Notes under the pieces: generated by a model
What the model was told of the DNA's origin: nothing
Seen by the model: the letters and a program-made list of their open reading frames with translations, nothing else
Databases searched by the model: none
Assembly (NCBI GenBank): GCA_023441055.1
Contig: JAEZQY010000061.1
Location: forward strand, 62,001-126,000
Source of the DNA: Bacillota bacterium
Lineage (GTDB): Bacteria > Bacillota > Bacilli > Paenibacillales > UBA4045
Direction of reading: 5' to 3'
Length of the DNA: 64,000 nucleotides
Shown: positions 34,896 to 43,839 of the stretch, piece by piece
How positions within the stretch are numbered: position 1 is the first letter of the stretch
Layout of the letters: every line of letters begins with the position of its first letter
Made by a program: the position numbers and the translations under genes

Positions 34896-36578
34896 TTACC
34901 GATTGTTAGCCCATTCGTTTACTTCTGCAGTGATGTCTTCGCCGCCCAGTGAATGCCACTGCTCCACAAATTCATCGAACTTGTCCACGCTGGACTTGCC
35001 CATGATGATCTCAATGAAGGTTTCTTGCTCAAGCTTCACAAGGGATGCGTTACGCTTCACCATAGTATCGGTAGGAGCGCCAAGGAACTCGTTGTTTTGG
35101 AAGTTGCCATTATAGCTTGCGAGTACAGCTTCTGCTTCCCCTAGATACAGGTTAAATGCCCAGCCATTGCCGTCATTCGCTTGATAGCTTTCCCACTTCC
35201 ACTTCCCATCAGGATGTGTGATCTTGGATCCATCGTTGGATCTAACTGCTTCTACCCATTGCTTACCAATTTCGTAGTTCTTACTTGGATCATCGAAGAA
35301 GGATGGCTTTGCATATTGGTGAGCTTCAATGCCCTTGTACTTGTCACTGCCTTGGATTTCTTGGTAGAACAGATCGTTGTACTGTCCGCCCTCCATCCAC
35401 ATCTCGGCCCACAGGTTCATTGACTTGATCAACGCCTCAGGATTATTCATACCCTTACGAGCTACAAGCCAGCCGCTAACGTTCTGCATACGCTTAGGAA
35501 CAACTGTGCCATCAACACCAGCAGGAATTGGATAAGCCTTCCAATCTGAACCTGGAGTATGGTCAAGCGTTAACTTCAATGGATATAATGGAGTCCAGAA
35601 CGCGCCGAAGTAGATACCGCCCTTGCCAGCACCGATATCATCGGACATCTTGCCCCAATCCTTGGCGCCGAACTCTCTATCGAATATACCCGCCTGGTAC
35701 ATGGATTGCATCGTTGCGAGTGCTTGCTTCATCTGTGGCTGCGTGCTGCCGTATACCAGGTTGCCGGAATTGTCCTTGACCCACGCTCCGCGGTATGCTT
35801 TGAAAGCATTGGAGATACCATCGAAGCCAAGACCCATTGTGTTGTCTAGCGCAATACCGTAAGTGTCGTTAGCACCGTTGCCATCCGGGTCATTCTGTGC
35901 GAATGCCGTAGCAACTGTAATGAGCTCATCGATGGTTGTAGGCGCTTTTAGGTTTAACGCATCAAGCCAGTCTTGGCGGATGTACATGATTGGCACATGC
36001 TCATAGTAGTCGACAGGAAGCGGCATCCCATAGATTCTGCCGTCTTTGCTGGCACCTACGAAGCCCTCGCGATCCCCGTATTCCATTGCGATTCTAAGAA
36101 GATCGGATGCATATGTTTCGTATACATCGGTAAGATCCTCAATCTGCTCATTTTTGATCATACGTTGAACTTGTGTAGCGTCAGCCTTGAATAGGTCTGG
36201 TAGGTCATTGCTTGTAATCGAGAGATTGAGCTTCTGATCAGCTTGCGCAGCATCGACTACCCACTTATTTGTAAAGTTAACGCCCAGTTTATCCTTAAAT
36301 ACGCGTGTGATAACGTTATCATCTGCGCTCTCGCCTTCAACATAGATGACGTTAGTGCCAGTTACACCAACAACGGATACATCGATAGGGGGATCGTACT
36401 TGCCCAGCGGACTCTTATCTACTCCTGCGTCAGAGCCTCCGCTGTTGGATGAAGAATTGGTTGTTGTCCCCTGATTACTATTGTTGCTGTTGCTGCTGTT
36501 GTTACCAGAGCATGCTGCGAGTGTTACAACTAATGCGATAATCAATGATAATACAGTAAGATACTTAATCTTTTTCAT
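34896..36578 (-). CDS. Extracellular solute-binding lipoprotein of the ribose/nucleoside operon
   Basis: 560 residues from the ATG at 36578, preceded by GGGAGG; a longer frame starts inside that ribosome site. Lipoprotein signal with lipobox LAAC (Cys23) followed by a long Ser/Asn-rich linker. Mature domain of LplA-type family-1 binding proteins: NDLPDLFKADATQVQRM, DPDGNGANDTYGIAL and a helical C-terminal half. Ligand unknown; the operon context suggests a ribosylated compound, which would be unusual because LplA-type proteins normally bind oligosaccharides. The ~260-bp region upstream holds a nested inverted repeat. Confidence 0.9.
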   Translation of the reverse strand: MKKIKYLTVLSLIIALVVTLAACSGNNSSNSNNSNQGTTTNSSSNSGGSDAGVDKSPLGKYDPPIDVSVVGVTGTNVIYVEGESADDNVITRVFKDKLGVNFTNKWVVDAAQADQKLNLSITSNDLPDLFKADATQVQRMIKNEQIEDLTDVYETYASDLLRIAMEYGDREGFVGASKDGRIYGMPLPVDYYEHVPIMYIRQDWLDALNLKAPTTIDELITVATAFAQNDPDGNGANDTYGIALDNTMGLGFDGISNAFKAYRGAWVKDNSGNLVYGSTQPQMKQALATMQSMYQAGIFDREFGAKDWGKMSDDIGAGKGGIYFGAFWTPLYPLKLTLDHTPGSDWKAYPIPAGVDGTVVPKRMQNVSGWLVARKGMNNPEALIKSMNLWAEMWMEGGQYNDLFYQEIQGSDKYKGIEAHQYAKPSFFDDPSKNYEIGKQWVEAVRSNDGSKITHPDGKWKWESYQANDGNGWAFNLYLGEAEAVLASYNGNFQNNEFLGAPTDTMVKRNASLVKLEQETFIEIIMGKSSVDKFDEFVEQWHSLGGEDITAEVNEWANNR

Positions 36579-36604
36579 TCTGGTGCCTCCCATTTGATGA
36601 TAAA

Positions 36605-36633
36605 TTGTAATTGTGATGTTGCTGCACTATAAT
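36605..36633 (+). promoter_or_regulatory. Candidate sigma-A promoter on the strand opposite the ribose operon
   Basis: TTGTAA, a 17-bp spacer, and a perfect TATAAT. It points into the inverted-repeat region between the binding-protein and ribokinase genes and away from the binding-protein gene. Confidence 0.4.
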
Positions 36634-36639
36634 GAAAGT

Positions 36640-36752
36640 GATTGTTCCAGCCAGCCGACCAGCAACTGGAGCAGTGCAGCTTTTTACGCCCTGTTGATTG
36701 TCTGATAACCGCTATTATCGGACTTCGCAGGGTGTTTTCTGTTGGTCGAATA
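36640..36752 (+). ncRNA. Candidate structured RNA, antisense to the operon's intergenic region
   Basis: Three nested stems read here: 9 bp (36656-36664 with 36740-36748), 8 bp (36686-36693 with 36728-36735) and 9 bp (36700-36708 with 36715-36723, loop CCGCTA). Each stem contains one G-U pair if transcribed from the plus strand; on the minus strand these become A-C mismatches, so the plus strand is the likelier RNA. A near-consensus plus-strand promoter lies just upstream. It matches no RNA family I know; no terminator is obvious. Confidence 0.3.
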
Positions 36753-36837
36753 CCAAGATGTCGCCTCCCTTAACTAACCAAGCTAAGCTAGAAGTCGATA
36801 ATCATCCCTCCTTGATAGAATGTACTCACCATGTCAA

Positions 36838-37770
36838 TCAGCTGGATATACTCCCAGACATGACGGACTCAATCGTAGGCATTGAGGCTTGTGCGCCGAA
36901 GATAGAGACAGACAGAGAAGAGGCTCTAACCGCGAATTGTACAGCTTCAGTCAGTGACGAATTGCGGGTCAGTTGGTACGCGAATGCGCCATTGAAGCAA
37001 TCCCCGGCTCCGGTCGTATCCACCACCTGAACAGGGAGTGGGGGAACCGTAATTAGCTCGTTCTCTGAGAGATAGGAGCAACCCATAGAGCCTCTGGTGA
37101 TGATGACTTTACTCTTGTAAGAGGTTTCCCATTCACGCAACTGATGCTCAAGCTGCTCTTCCGTGCTGAAGCTGCTGCCAATCAACTGTTCGAACTCCGT
37201 CTCATTTGGTGTCAAGTAATCCACGGCGTCCAGAATGTGGCGAGGCAGTGCTCTGGCTGGAGCTGGGTTAAGAATGACGGTTACTTGATTGTCCCTAGCG
37301 ACCTGAATCGCACGCTCGACGGTTTCGTAGTTGATTTCCAGCTGAATTAATAATACCTTGGCATTCGCAATATGAGCTTCGAATGGACCAAGCTTGTCAA
37401 CGGAATATCGTTCGTTAGCACCTGGGACAACAATGATTCGATTATCCTCAGGAGTATGAATGATCGTTGCTGTTCCAGTCGGGATGTCCAGAGTTGCGAT
37501 GTGTGAGGTGTTGACTCCATACTGCATAAGGTCGTCAAGGACCTGCTTGCCGAACGCATCGTTGCCGACTGCTCCAAGCATGCTCACTTGAGCGCCGAGC
37601 CTCGCGCAGCTGACAGCTTGATTAGCGCCCTTGCCTCCGGATACTGTGCGGAATTGCTCGCCGAAGATGGTCTCGCCTACCACAGGCATTCGCTTGCTGC
37701 TGACAACCATGTCGACATTCAAACTTCCAACTACTACGATTTCTGCATAATCTGACACGCTATTCTTCAC
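36838..37770 (-). CDS. rbsK: Ribokinase
   Basis: 310 residues. The first start is a GTG at 37770; a GTG four codons later (37758) has the better Shine-Dalgarno (GAAGGTGA). PfkB family signatures: SLNVDMVV near the N-terminus, VSGGKGANQAVSCARLGA (about 42-60) and the catalytic TTGAGDCFNGAFAY near residue 255. It phosphorylates D-ribose to ribose-5-phosphate using ATP, the step after RbsD. It lies 12 bp after the LacI regulator gene in the same direction; the ~260-bp gap to the binding protein gene contains the nested repeat described separately. Confidence 0.95.
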   Translation of the reverse strand: MKNSVSDYAEIVVVGSLNVDMVVSSKRMPVVGETIFGEQFRTVSGGKGANQAVSCARLGAQVSMLGAVGNDAFGKQVLDDLMQYGVNTSHIATLDIPTGTATIIHTPEDNRIIVVPGANERYSVDKLGPFEAHIANAKVLLIQLEINYETVERAIQVARDNQVTVILNPAPARALPRHILDAVDYLTPNETEFEQLIGSSFSTEEQLEHQLREWETSYKSKVIITRGSMGCSYLSENELITVPPLPVQVVDTTGAGDCFNGAFAYQLTRNSSLTEAVQFAVRASSLSVSIFGAQASMPTIESVMSGSISS

Positions 37771-37782
37771 CTTCGCTTTAAT

Positions 37783-38769
37783 TTATGAAGTAGATTTCCT
37801 GATGATTAGTTCAACATCGAGTTCATTCGCTACGCTGTCAACCTCTTTCTTCTGAATGAGCTTCATTAAGCTCTGAATCGCGGATTTGCCCATCTGGGAT
37901 ATTGGCTGTGCAATCGTCGACAATTCTGGGACCGTGGTTGTGAGCGCAATGCCGTCGAATCCGATAATCTTGACGTCGGAGGGGATCGATTTTCCTAATT
38001 CGTATAATGCTTTGTATGCGCCTACCGCCATGAGATCATTGCCGGCGAAGATGCCGTCAACATCAGGACGGGTCTTGAGTAGTTCTAGGGCAGCCTTGTA
38101 ACCGCCATCTACATGGAAGTCGCCCTGACAGAACAAACTTGGATTGAAGATACCATTCTCCCGGCATACTTCTTCGTAGCCTATCGCACGTTCGCGAGCG
38201 GAGTACACGTCAATTGGACCGCAGATATGGGCAATTGTTCCGCAGCCTTGTTCGATCAGATGATTGACTGCCATATGAGCGCCTTCCCGATTTTTCGAAA
38301 TATAAGAGACGATAGTGGTTTCAGGGAATTGGTTATCGATGACGACAACTGGGATGGCCTTCTTCTGCAGCTCGAGAATTTGATGTGGACGAATCGTATA
38401 GGACGAGATGATGATGCCATCGATTCGCTTACTCTCCATTACACGGAAGTACGCTTCTTCCTTCTTCGGATCGTTATCTGAATTGCATAAGATAACGGTG
38501 TATCCCAATTCATAAGCGGCGTCTTCGACTGATCTAGCCAACTCTGGGAAGAAGGGGTTGAGGATATCCGGGACAATCAGAGCAAGGGTAGAAGTATTCT
38601 TCCCTGCCAAGGAGCGAGCCATCTCGCTAGGCTTATAATTAAGCGCTTCCATAGCGTTGCGAATGGCTGTCTCTGTCGCATGATTTACGTATCCGCTCTG
38701 ATTAATCACCCTAGATACAGTTGCTACGGAGAATCCCGCGAGCTTACTGACATCTCTAATTGTTGCCAC
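37783..38769 (-). CDS. LacI-family regulator of the ribose operon (RbsR-like)
   Basis: 328 residues from a GTG start with AAGGGTGAT upstream. N-terminal LacI helix-turn-helix and hinge (TIRDVSKLAGFSVATVSRVIN... YKPSEMARSLAGK), then the ribose-binding-protein-like effector domain (LALIVPDILNPFFPELARSVEDAAYELGYTVILCNSD, VDGIFAGNDLMAVGAYKAL). This is the RbsR/CcpA subgroup, typically responding to ribose. It is first in the operon, so it is probably autoregulated through the TGTAACCG-type sites at 38791-38894. Confidence 0.92.
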   Translation of the reverse strand: MATIRDVSKLAGFSVATVSRVINQSGYVNHATETAIRNAMEALNYKPSEMARSLAGKNTSTLALIVPDILNPFFPELARSVEDAAYELGYTVILCNSDNDPKKEEAYFRVMESKRIDGIIISSYTIRPHQILELQKKAIPVVVIDNQFPETTIVSYISKNREGAHMAVNHLIEQGCGTIAHICGPIDVYSARERAIGYEEVCRENGIFNPSLFCQGDFHVDGGYKAALELLKTRPDVDGIFAGNDLMAVGAYKALYELGKSIPSDVKIIGFDGIALTTTVPELSTIAQPISQMGKSAIQSLMKLIQKKEVDSVANELDVELIIRKSTS

Positions 38770-38879
38770 AGGATCACCCTTTCACTTCTGTTGTAACCGA
38801 TGTCATGGAAACAGGGAAGCAGTTACACCTTTCACTATTTTCATTGTAGGATCCTTGTTAAATCAATAATTCGAGAATG

Positions 38880-38894
38880 TGGTACCGGTTACAC
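38880..38894. promoter_or_regulatory. Candidate LacI-type operator
   Basis: TGGTACCGGTTACAC is one base short of a full TGTAACCGGTTACA palindrome. Half-sites with the same core (TGTAACCG at 38792 and GTTACAC near 38822) lie closer to the regulator start, consistent with several operators in the 253-bp divergent region. Confidence 0.45.
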
Positions 38895-39022
38895 ATATCT
38901 TGATTTGGATGTTATCATGTGCTATTAAAGTTGTCAACTATTCATTTGCTATTTGTTGTTGCTATTTTATTTTCGACCTGTAGTATACTAGTATGAATTA
39001 TCATGCAGGAGATGAGTCGGTA

Positions 39023-40060
39023 ATGATTGAGAAGCTAGATATCGATGATTGGTTATTAGCCAGACAACTAGATGGGAAATACGGTATACAAATCGAACAT
39101 ATTATGTTCATTCCATTCGGCGATTCCGCTTATTCCTATCAAGTGACTTGCAAAGATGGTGAGCGATATTATCTGAAAGTATTCGACCATAATAACGATA
39201 ATCAGCGAAGAGGAATCACGAGATTGAATGATTACCTACCCATCCTATCGCACATGCATAGCACCGGCTTATTCATAAATCTGGCATATCCCATTGAGAC
39301 GGTTGATGGTGATCTGATAGGTGAGCTTAGCGAATGCACAGGTGTATTATTTAATTACATAGAAGGAGATACCTTAGCGGAGGTATATCCATTCTCGGAT
39401 GAGATTGTTGAGACGGTGGCGCAGTTGATGGCGCGTCTGCATACGGTGACGCTTGATGTCGCACTAGATACATTAACCGACACGTATGACATCTCATTCG
39501 CCGACGAGCTGAAGGTGTGCTTATACGATCTCGAATTTACTGATACGGGATGTGATCTCTTTCTTGCGGCGGTTAAGCAGCAGGTGCTGAGTGAGAAGGA
39601 TAGGATTTATGAATTAATCGATTTGACATGTGTGCTGCGAGAATCTGTGGCGCTTGATGGCAGCAGCCTGGTATTATGCCACGGAGATGTGTGGGGTGGG
39701 AATATGATACAGCATAATAGACAATTGTACCTGATTGATTGGGAATCTATGCAGGTTGCGCCGAGAGAGCTTGACTTCATAAATTATTTGGGCCAGGAGT
39801 TTGAACGATTCTACCAATCATACACGAAGCAATTGGGCTATGCCGTATCATTGAACACCGACATTCTGCGGTTCTATTCGTATCGGCACCATCTGCGCAA
39901 TCTGAATAATTGGCTTCGGAACATCTTGTATAGAAATTCGGACATTCGACAGAAGGAAAATGACCTTGTGATGATTCGAGAGCATTGTATGGATAGATGG
40001 GAGCTTATAGAACCGAGGCTGGCGCTGGTAGAGGCTGTTGTACGTCGATCCAGGCAGTGA
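39023..40060 (+). CDS. APH/choline-kinase-like phosphotransferase
   Basis: 345 residues from the ATG at 39023, chosen because AGGAG lies 11 bp upstream; the in-frame ATG at 38993 overlaps a likely -10 box (TATACT). Protein-kinase-like fold: AYSYQVTCKDGERYYLKVF (ATP-lobe Lys), GVLFNYIEGDTLAEVYPF hinge, Brenner motif LCHGDVWGGNM near residue 220 and the metal-binding IDWE near 240. It phosphorylates a small hydroxylated molecule (for example an aminoglycoside, sugar or homoserine). The neighbouring sugar genes suggest a sugar or sugar-like substrate, not drug resistance. Confidence 0.85.
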   Translation: MIEKLDIDDWLLARQLDGKYGIQIEHIMFIPFGDSAYSYQVTCKDGERYYLKVFDHNNDNQRRGITRLNDYLPILSHMHSTGLFINLAYPIETVDGDLIGELSECTGVLFNYIEGDTLAEVYPFSDEIVETVAQLMARLHTVTLDVALDTLTDTYDISFADELKVCLYDLEFTDTGCDLFLAAVKQQVLSEKDRIYELIDLTCVLRESVALDGSSLVLCHGDVWGGNMIQHNRQLYLIDWESMQVAPRELDFINYLGQEFERFYQSYTKQLGYAVSLNTDILRFYSYRHHLRNLNNWLRNILYRNSDIRQKENDLVMIREHCMDRWELIEPRLALVEAVVRRSRQ

Positions 40061-40184
40061 TATTGTGTTCTAGTATTCGACTCAGATAGCGGAAATCGCC
40101 AACAAATCGCTTATGTGTCTAAATGAAAAATGGGATATATCCTTTATAATATGACGTAAACTCACTCGTAACACGGAGGTCATT

Positions 40185-41378
40185 ATGAAGGAAATTGTTA
40201 AAGTTGGTGTAATCGGACTAGGCGCAAGAGGAATGGGACTGTTATCATCTATTCTGCTGCAGATGAATGACGTGAAGATCGTGGCAGTGTGCGATACGTA
40301 TGAGGATCGCTGTGAGGCTGCTGCTGCGGTGGTCGGGGACGCGTATGGCGAGCGCCCTATGATGACCACTTCATATACACGTCTCCTTGCCATGCCTGAA
40401 ATTGACGCGGTGCTGATAGCGGCCTCTTGGACCGAGCATGTGAATATGGCAATCGCCGCGATGGAGGCTGGTAAATATGTGGCATGCGAAGTAGGAGGAG
40501 CCTTCTCTATTCAGGAATGCTGGAGATTGGTCGAGACGTATGAGCGAACGAAAGTCCCATGTATGCTATTGGAGAATTGCTGCTACGGGCGAGATGAGAT
40601 GATGGTCATGAATATGGCGAAGCAGGGCGTGTTCGGCGAGATCGTTCATGCCTCAGGCGGCTATCATCATGATTTGCGTGATGAAATTGCATACGGTATA
40701 GAGAATCGGCATTATCGATTAGCGAACTATTTGAAGCGGAACTGTGAGAATTATCCGACGCATGAGCTAGGTCCGATCGCTCAGGTTCTAGGTGTGAATA
40801 GAGGCAACCGTATGCTGTCACTCGTCTCCGTCTCGTCCAAGTCTAGCGGAATGAAGGATTATTTGCGCAGGAGCAGACCGGAAGCCGCTCATCTGGCCGA
40901 TACGGAGTTTATGCAAGGCGATGTTGTGACAACAATTATTAAATGCGCCTTAGGTCAGACGATTACGCTAACGCTCGATACAACCTTGCCCAGAGCTTAC
41001 TCGCGCGGATTTACAATTAGAGGGACGCGAGGCATGTATGCCGAGGATACCCGATCCATCTATCTGGATGGCGAGCATCATCATGATGATCCCGCTAAGC
41101 TATGGGGTAATGTTGAACAATATAGGGAACAGTATGAGCATCCGGTATGGCGAACGTATCTGCAGGAAGGCATTAAGGGCGGTCATGACGGTATGGACTG
41201 GCTCGTCTTCTCGGAGTTTGTGAACGCTGTGAAGAGTGGGACCCAGACGCCGATTGATATCTATGACATGGCAGCATGGATGAGTATCAGCACATTGTCA
41301 GAGGATTCCATCGCGCTGGGTGGACATCCGGTAGCGATACCTGATTTCACGAATGGCAATTGGATGCTGAGGGCGTGA
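40185..41378 (+). CDS. Gfo/Idh/MocA family oxidoreductase, GH109-like
   Basis: 397 residues with ACGGAGG before the ATG. A Rossmann fold opens with GVIGLGARGMGLL and VCDTYEDR. Residues ~125-230 show the pattern of GH109 NAD-dependent glycosidases: MLLENCCYGRDEMMVMNMAKQGVFGE, YHHDLRD, NYPTHELGP and NRGNRMLSLVS. GH109 enzymes use tightly bound NAD to oxidise C3 and cleave alpha-N-acetylgalactosaminides. This is a GH109-like relative, possibly a simple oxidoreductase. It is cytoplasmic and stands between the APH-like kinase and the convergent ADP-ribosylglycohydrolase. Substrate unknown. Confidence 0.8.
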   Translation: MKEIVKVGVIGLGARGMGLLSSILLQMNDVKIVAVCDTYEDRCEAAAAVVGDAYGERPMMTTSYTRLLAMPEIDAVLIAASWTEHVNMAIAAMEAGKYVACEVGGAFSIQECWRLVETYERTKVPCMLLENCCYGRDEMMVMNMAKQGVFGEIVHASGGYHHDLRDEIAYGIENRHYRLANYLKRNCENYPTHELGPIAQVLGVNRGNRMLSLVSVSSKSSGMKDYLRRSRPEAAHLADTEFMQGDVVTTIIKCALGQTITLTLDTTLPRAYSRGFTIRGTRGMYAEDTRSIYLDGEHHHDDPAKLWGNVEQYREQYEHPVWRTYLQEGIKGGHDGMDWLVFSEFVNAVKSGTQTPIDIYDMAAWMSISTLSEDSIALGGHPVAIPDFTNGNWMLRA

Positions 41379-41405
41379 GATTATAGCACACTAAGTAAAC
41401 GAAGA

Positions 41406-41437
41406 TACCGCCTAACCTGAATCAGGATTAGGCGGTA
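41406..41437. terminator. Terminator between convergent genes
   Basis: TACCGCCTAA / TTAGGCGGTA stem extended by CCT/AGG with one bulged base, between the GH109-like and ADP-ribosylglycohydrolase genes. Confidence 0.75.
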
Positions 41438-41470
41438 CTAGCAGGCGCATATTGGTAAGGTGCCTGGGTC

Positions 41471-42856
41471 TTATCGCGAGGAGCGAATTTTATGGAATAC
41501 TTCATAAGTACGTGTCGCGCATTCTGATATGGGGATCGGATGGAATTCCGTCAATTCGGCATGTAATGTATCGTTCAGTGGATCGATCCAGCTGGCGGGC
41601 AGGTTGCTAGCTCCGAGGCTTGCTCCCATAATCGATCCTACTGTTGCTCCGTTGCAGTCGGTATCCCATCCACCAAGCACGGAGGTTGCAATAGCCGTTT
41701 CGAAATCACCCTTAGCATACAAGATAGAAGCAGCAACAAGCGCAGCATTATTGTTCGTATGCACCGGATCATAATGCTTGAATGCCTCCCAGATCTCGTC
41801 AACCAGCTGCACCTGAGATTTGGCGCGTCCAGCGATGGTGATCGCCTGTTCAATGTCATGCGCCAAGCGGCAATTACGCGGAATTTCACTAAGCCCAATG
41901 CGTACGATACGCTCCGGGTCACTCTCCACGAATGCAGCTGCGATCATGGCCGCACAGAACATCTCCCCATAGATGCCGTTCTTCACGTGTGAGAAGGACG
42001 CATCGCGCCAAGCCAAGTCAGCTGCTAATTGTGGATTCCCTGCTGCGCCATAGGCTAATCCGTCGGCTCGGATTTGCGCGCCGATCCATTCCCGATACGG
42101 ATTGAGATGCGTTCGCACCCAATTCCTGCGAGTCTCCCAATCTGCTGGACGCTGTGGCTTCTGGTGTGAAGTAACATGAGCGAAATTCAAGTAGGCCTGT
42201 GTCTCTGCTGTGCAAACTTGCTTGTAGGTTAGTCGTCGATGCCACAGCATCCCGATATCGTAGGAATCGAAGTCGAGACCGCGCTCCTCCAGCATAATCA
42301 AGCCGAGTACGGTATAGCGGATATCATCATCCGTCTCCAAGAATTGGATGTGCTCTCGTGTGCTCCTGAAGCTGCCAGGAACGATCGAGATGCCATGCTC
42401 CTGTTCGGCTCTGGAATGAAGAGGGGTATATCCCCGAATTGGCCAAGCATCGGCACCTTCAAACCATAATTGCACATTCCGCCAACCGGGATTATCCTTC
42501 GTCCCCGCCATGAAGTTCCATGTCTCGAGCGGCTTGCCGAGTGCACAACCGGCGCTGCGGCCGAGCCATGCTCCCAGAAATTTATCTCTCCATTGTGCTT
42601 CACTGAGATTGTCTGTGATCTGCCGCGGTCCCTCCGGTCGAAGTGCTTGTATATCTACTAATTCATTCGGCTCTTCATATGGAAAGTCTTCTCGAATAGG
42701 TAGTCCCATCAGTTCTTCATAGATGCTCATTAATTGTGCCTCGTCACTGCCTGCTGCCTCCACGCGATCAGCGAACCCCGCAGTATTACACCCTTCTTGC
42801 TCACGTTGAATAACTTCCTTGCGTACAAGCTCATCCAATAAAGCCCAGCCTGCCAC
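41471..42856 (-). CDS. ADP-ribosylglycohydrolase family protein
   Basis: 461 residues from the GTG at 42856 (GGGAGG at good spacing; the frame also opens at 42871). Family motifs: FLGAWLGRSAGCALGKPLE, a Mg-binding TDDDIRYTV, and the C-terminal GGWDTDCNGATVGSIMGA. Members remove ADP-ribose from proteins, DNA or small molecules with two Mg ions. The ~80-residue N-terminal extension before the catalytic core is not recognised. The gene lies between the GH109-like enzyme and two AraC regulators; together with the nearby ribose operon it may serve catabolism of an ADP-ribose- or ribose-containing compound (inference). Confidence 0.88.
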   Translation of the reverse strand: MAGWALLDELVRKEVIQREQEGCNTAGFADRVEAAGSDEAQLMSIYEELMGLPIREDFPYEEPNELVDIQALRPEGPRQITDNLSEAQWRDKFLGAWLGRSAGCALGKPLETWNFMAGTKDNPGWRNVQLWFEGADAWPIRGYTPLHSRAEQEHGISIVPGSFRSTREHIQFLETDDDIRYTVLGLIMLEERGLDFDSYDIGMLWHRRLTYKQVCTAETQAYLNFAHVTSHQKPQRPADWETRRNWVRTHLNPYREWIGAQIRADGLAYGAAGNPQLAADLAWRDASFSHVKNGIYGEMFCAAMIAAAFVESDPERIVRIGLSEIPRNCRLAHDIEQAITIAGRAKSQVQLVDEIWEAFKHYDPVHTNNNAALVAASILYAKGDFETAIATSVLGGWDTDCNGATVGSIMGASLGASNLPASWIDPLNDTLHAELTEFHPIPISECATRTYEVFHKIRSSR

Positions 42857-42925
42857 AATCATCCCTCCCAAATCTATACGATAACGTTCGGGGAGCTGCT
42901 CGAGAGCTCCCTATCAACATTATAA

Positions 42926-43822
42926 TTAGGTGGTGAGGCCGTCTCTACTCAATGCTTGAGGAGTGTTCTCAATTATTGCGCCTAGCGCAAATTTATCACG
43001 GTATTCCAGCGGTGAAAGTCCCACTTCCTGCTTGAACAGGCGGTAGAAGGATGGGACGGATTGAAATCCGCTCTCCAGCCCCACTTCTGTCACGTTATGA
43101 GTTGAACTGATCAATTGGCGCTTGGCTTCATTAATGCGCAGCAGCAGCAGATGATCCTTGAAGCTGCGTCCAAGCTCCTGCTGGAACAGGCGGCTGGCTT
43201 GCGATACGCTGACCTGCAAGGTCGCCGCAACGTCAGCTAACTCTAACGGCTCGCGAAACCGATTCTGCATGAGGTCAATCGCTGGCCTCATCCGATTGAA
43301 GGAGCGTGTCACCCGCTGCCATTCATGTCTGGACATACTCTGCGAATAATGGCGAAGCAATAATACACAGAGCTCCAGCAAAGCGCTCTTGGCCATACTT
43401 TGATAACCATCTGCTCTATTGTCCAGCTCCTCCCAGATCTTCTGAATGAGTACGCCAGCAGCCTTAGCAAGCGTTGATCCTGCTGGAATGAGATTATCAA
43501 ATCGATCAGATCGGTAAGCGAAAGGGACCAACAGGTCCTCTTGTTCGGCAAGAAGCAGACCGGGATCGAAGTTCAGGAATATATACGTGCTCGGATCATG
43601 TTCATCGGACTGCGCGATATGCAGTTCTAAATTGTTCACGACGAAGATGTCGCCAACATGGACGTCATAGCGCTTTTCTCCGAAATGAAAGACACCTGTA
43701 CCAGAAATGCATAGGCCAATTTCTAAGCTAGAGTGATAATGTAACGGCTCCGAGGTGCTCCTAGGCGTCCATCTAAATGCGTTGATTGCAATGGCATGCT
43801 CATACGAGATGTTCAGCTTCAT
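42926..43822 (-). CDS. AraC-family regulator (cupin sensor)
   Basis: 298 residues with GGAAGG before the ATG. The N-terminal half is a cupin (PLHYHSSLEIGLCISGTGVFHFGEK). The C-terminal ~100 residues hold two AraC helix-turn-helix motifs (DVAATLQVSVSQASRLFQQELG and NVTEVGLESGFQSVPSFYRLFKQEVGLSP). It is 17 bp after another AraC gene and upstream of the ADP-ribosylglycohydrolase gene. Soluble sugar-responsive activator is the usual role. The inducer is unknown. Confidence 0.92.
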   Translation of the reverse strand: MKLNISYEHAIAINAFRWTPRSTSEPLHYHSSLEIGLCISGTGVFHFGEKRYDVHVGDIFVVNNLELHIAQSDEHDPSTYIFLNFDPGLLLAEQEDLLVPFAYRSDRFDNLIPAGSTLAKAAGVLIQKIWEELDNRADGYQSMAKSALLELCVLLLRHYSQSMSRHEWQRVTRSFNRMRPAIDLMQNRFREPLELADVAATLQVSVSQASRLFQQELGRSFKDHLLLLRINEAKRQLISSTHNVTEVGLESGFQSVPSFYRLFKQEVGLSPLEYRDKFALGAIIENTPQALSRDGLTT

Positions 43823-43839
43823 GGGTATAACCTTCCATT

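Noticed and set aside
36698..37030. 110-codon plus-strand frame opposite rbsK
   Set aside because: It overlaps the antisense of ribokinase for most of its length; more consistent with a structured RNA region than with a protein.
39023..40060. Aminoglycoside resistance gene
   Set aside because: APH fold only; neighbouring sugar genes and lack of resistance-specific motifs favour a metabolic kinase.
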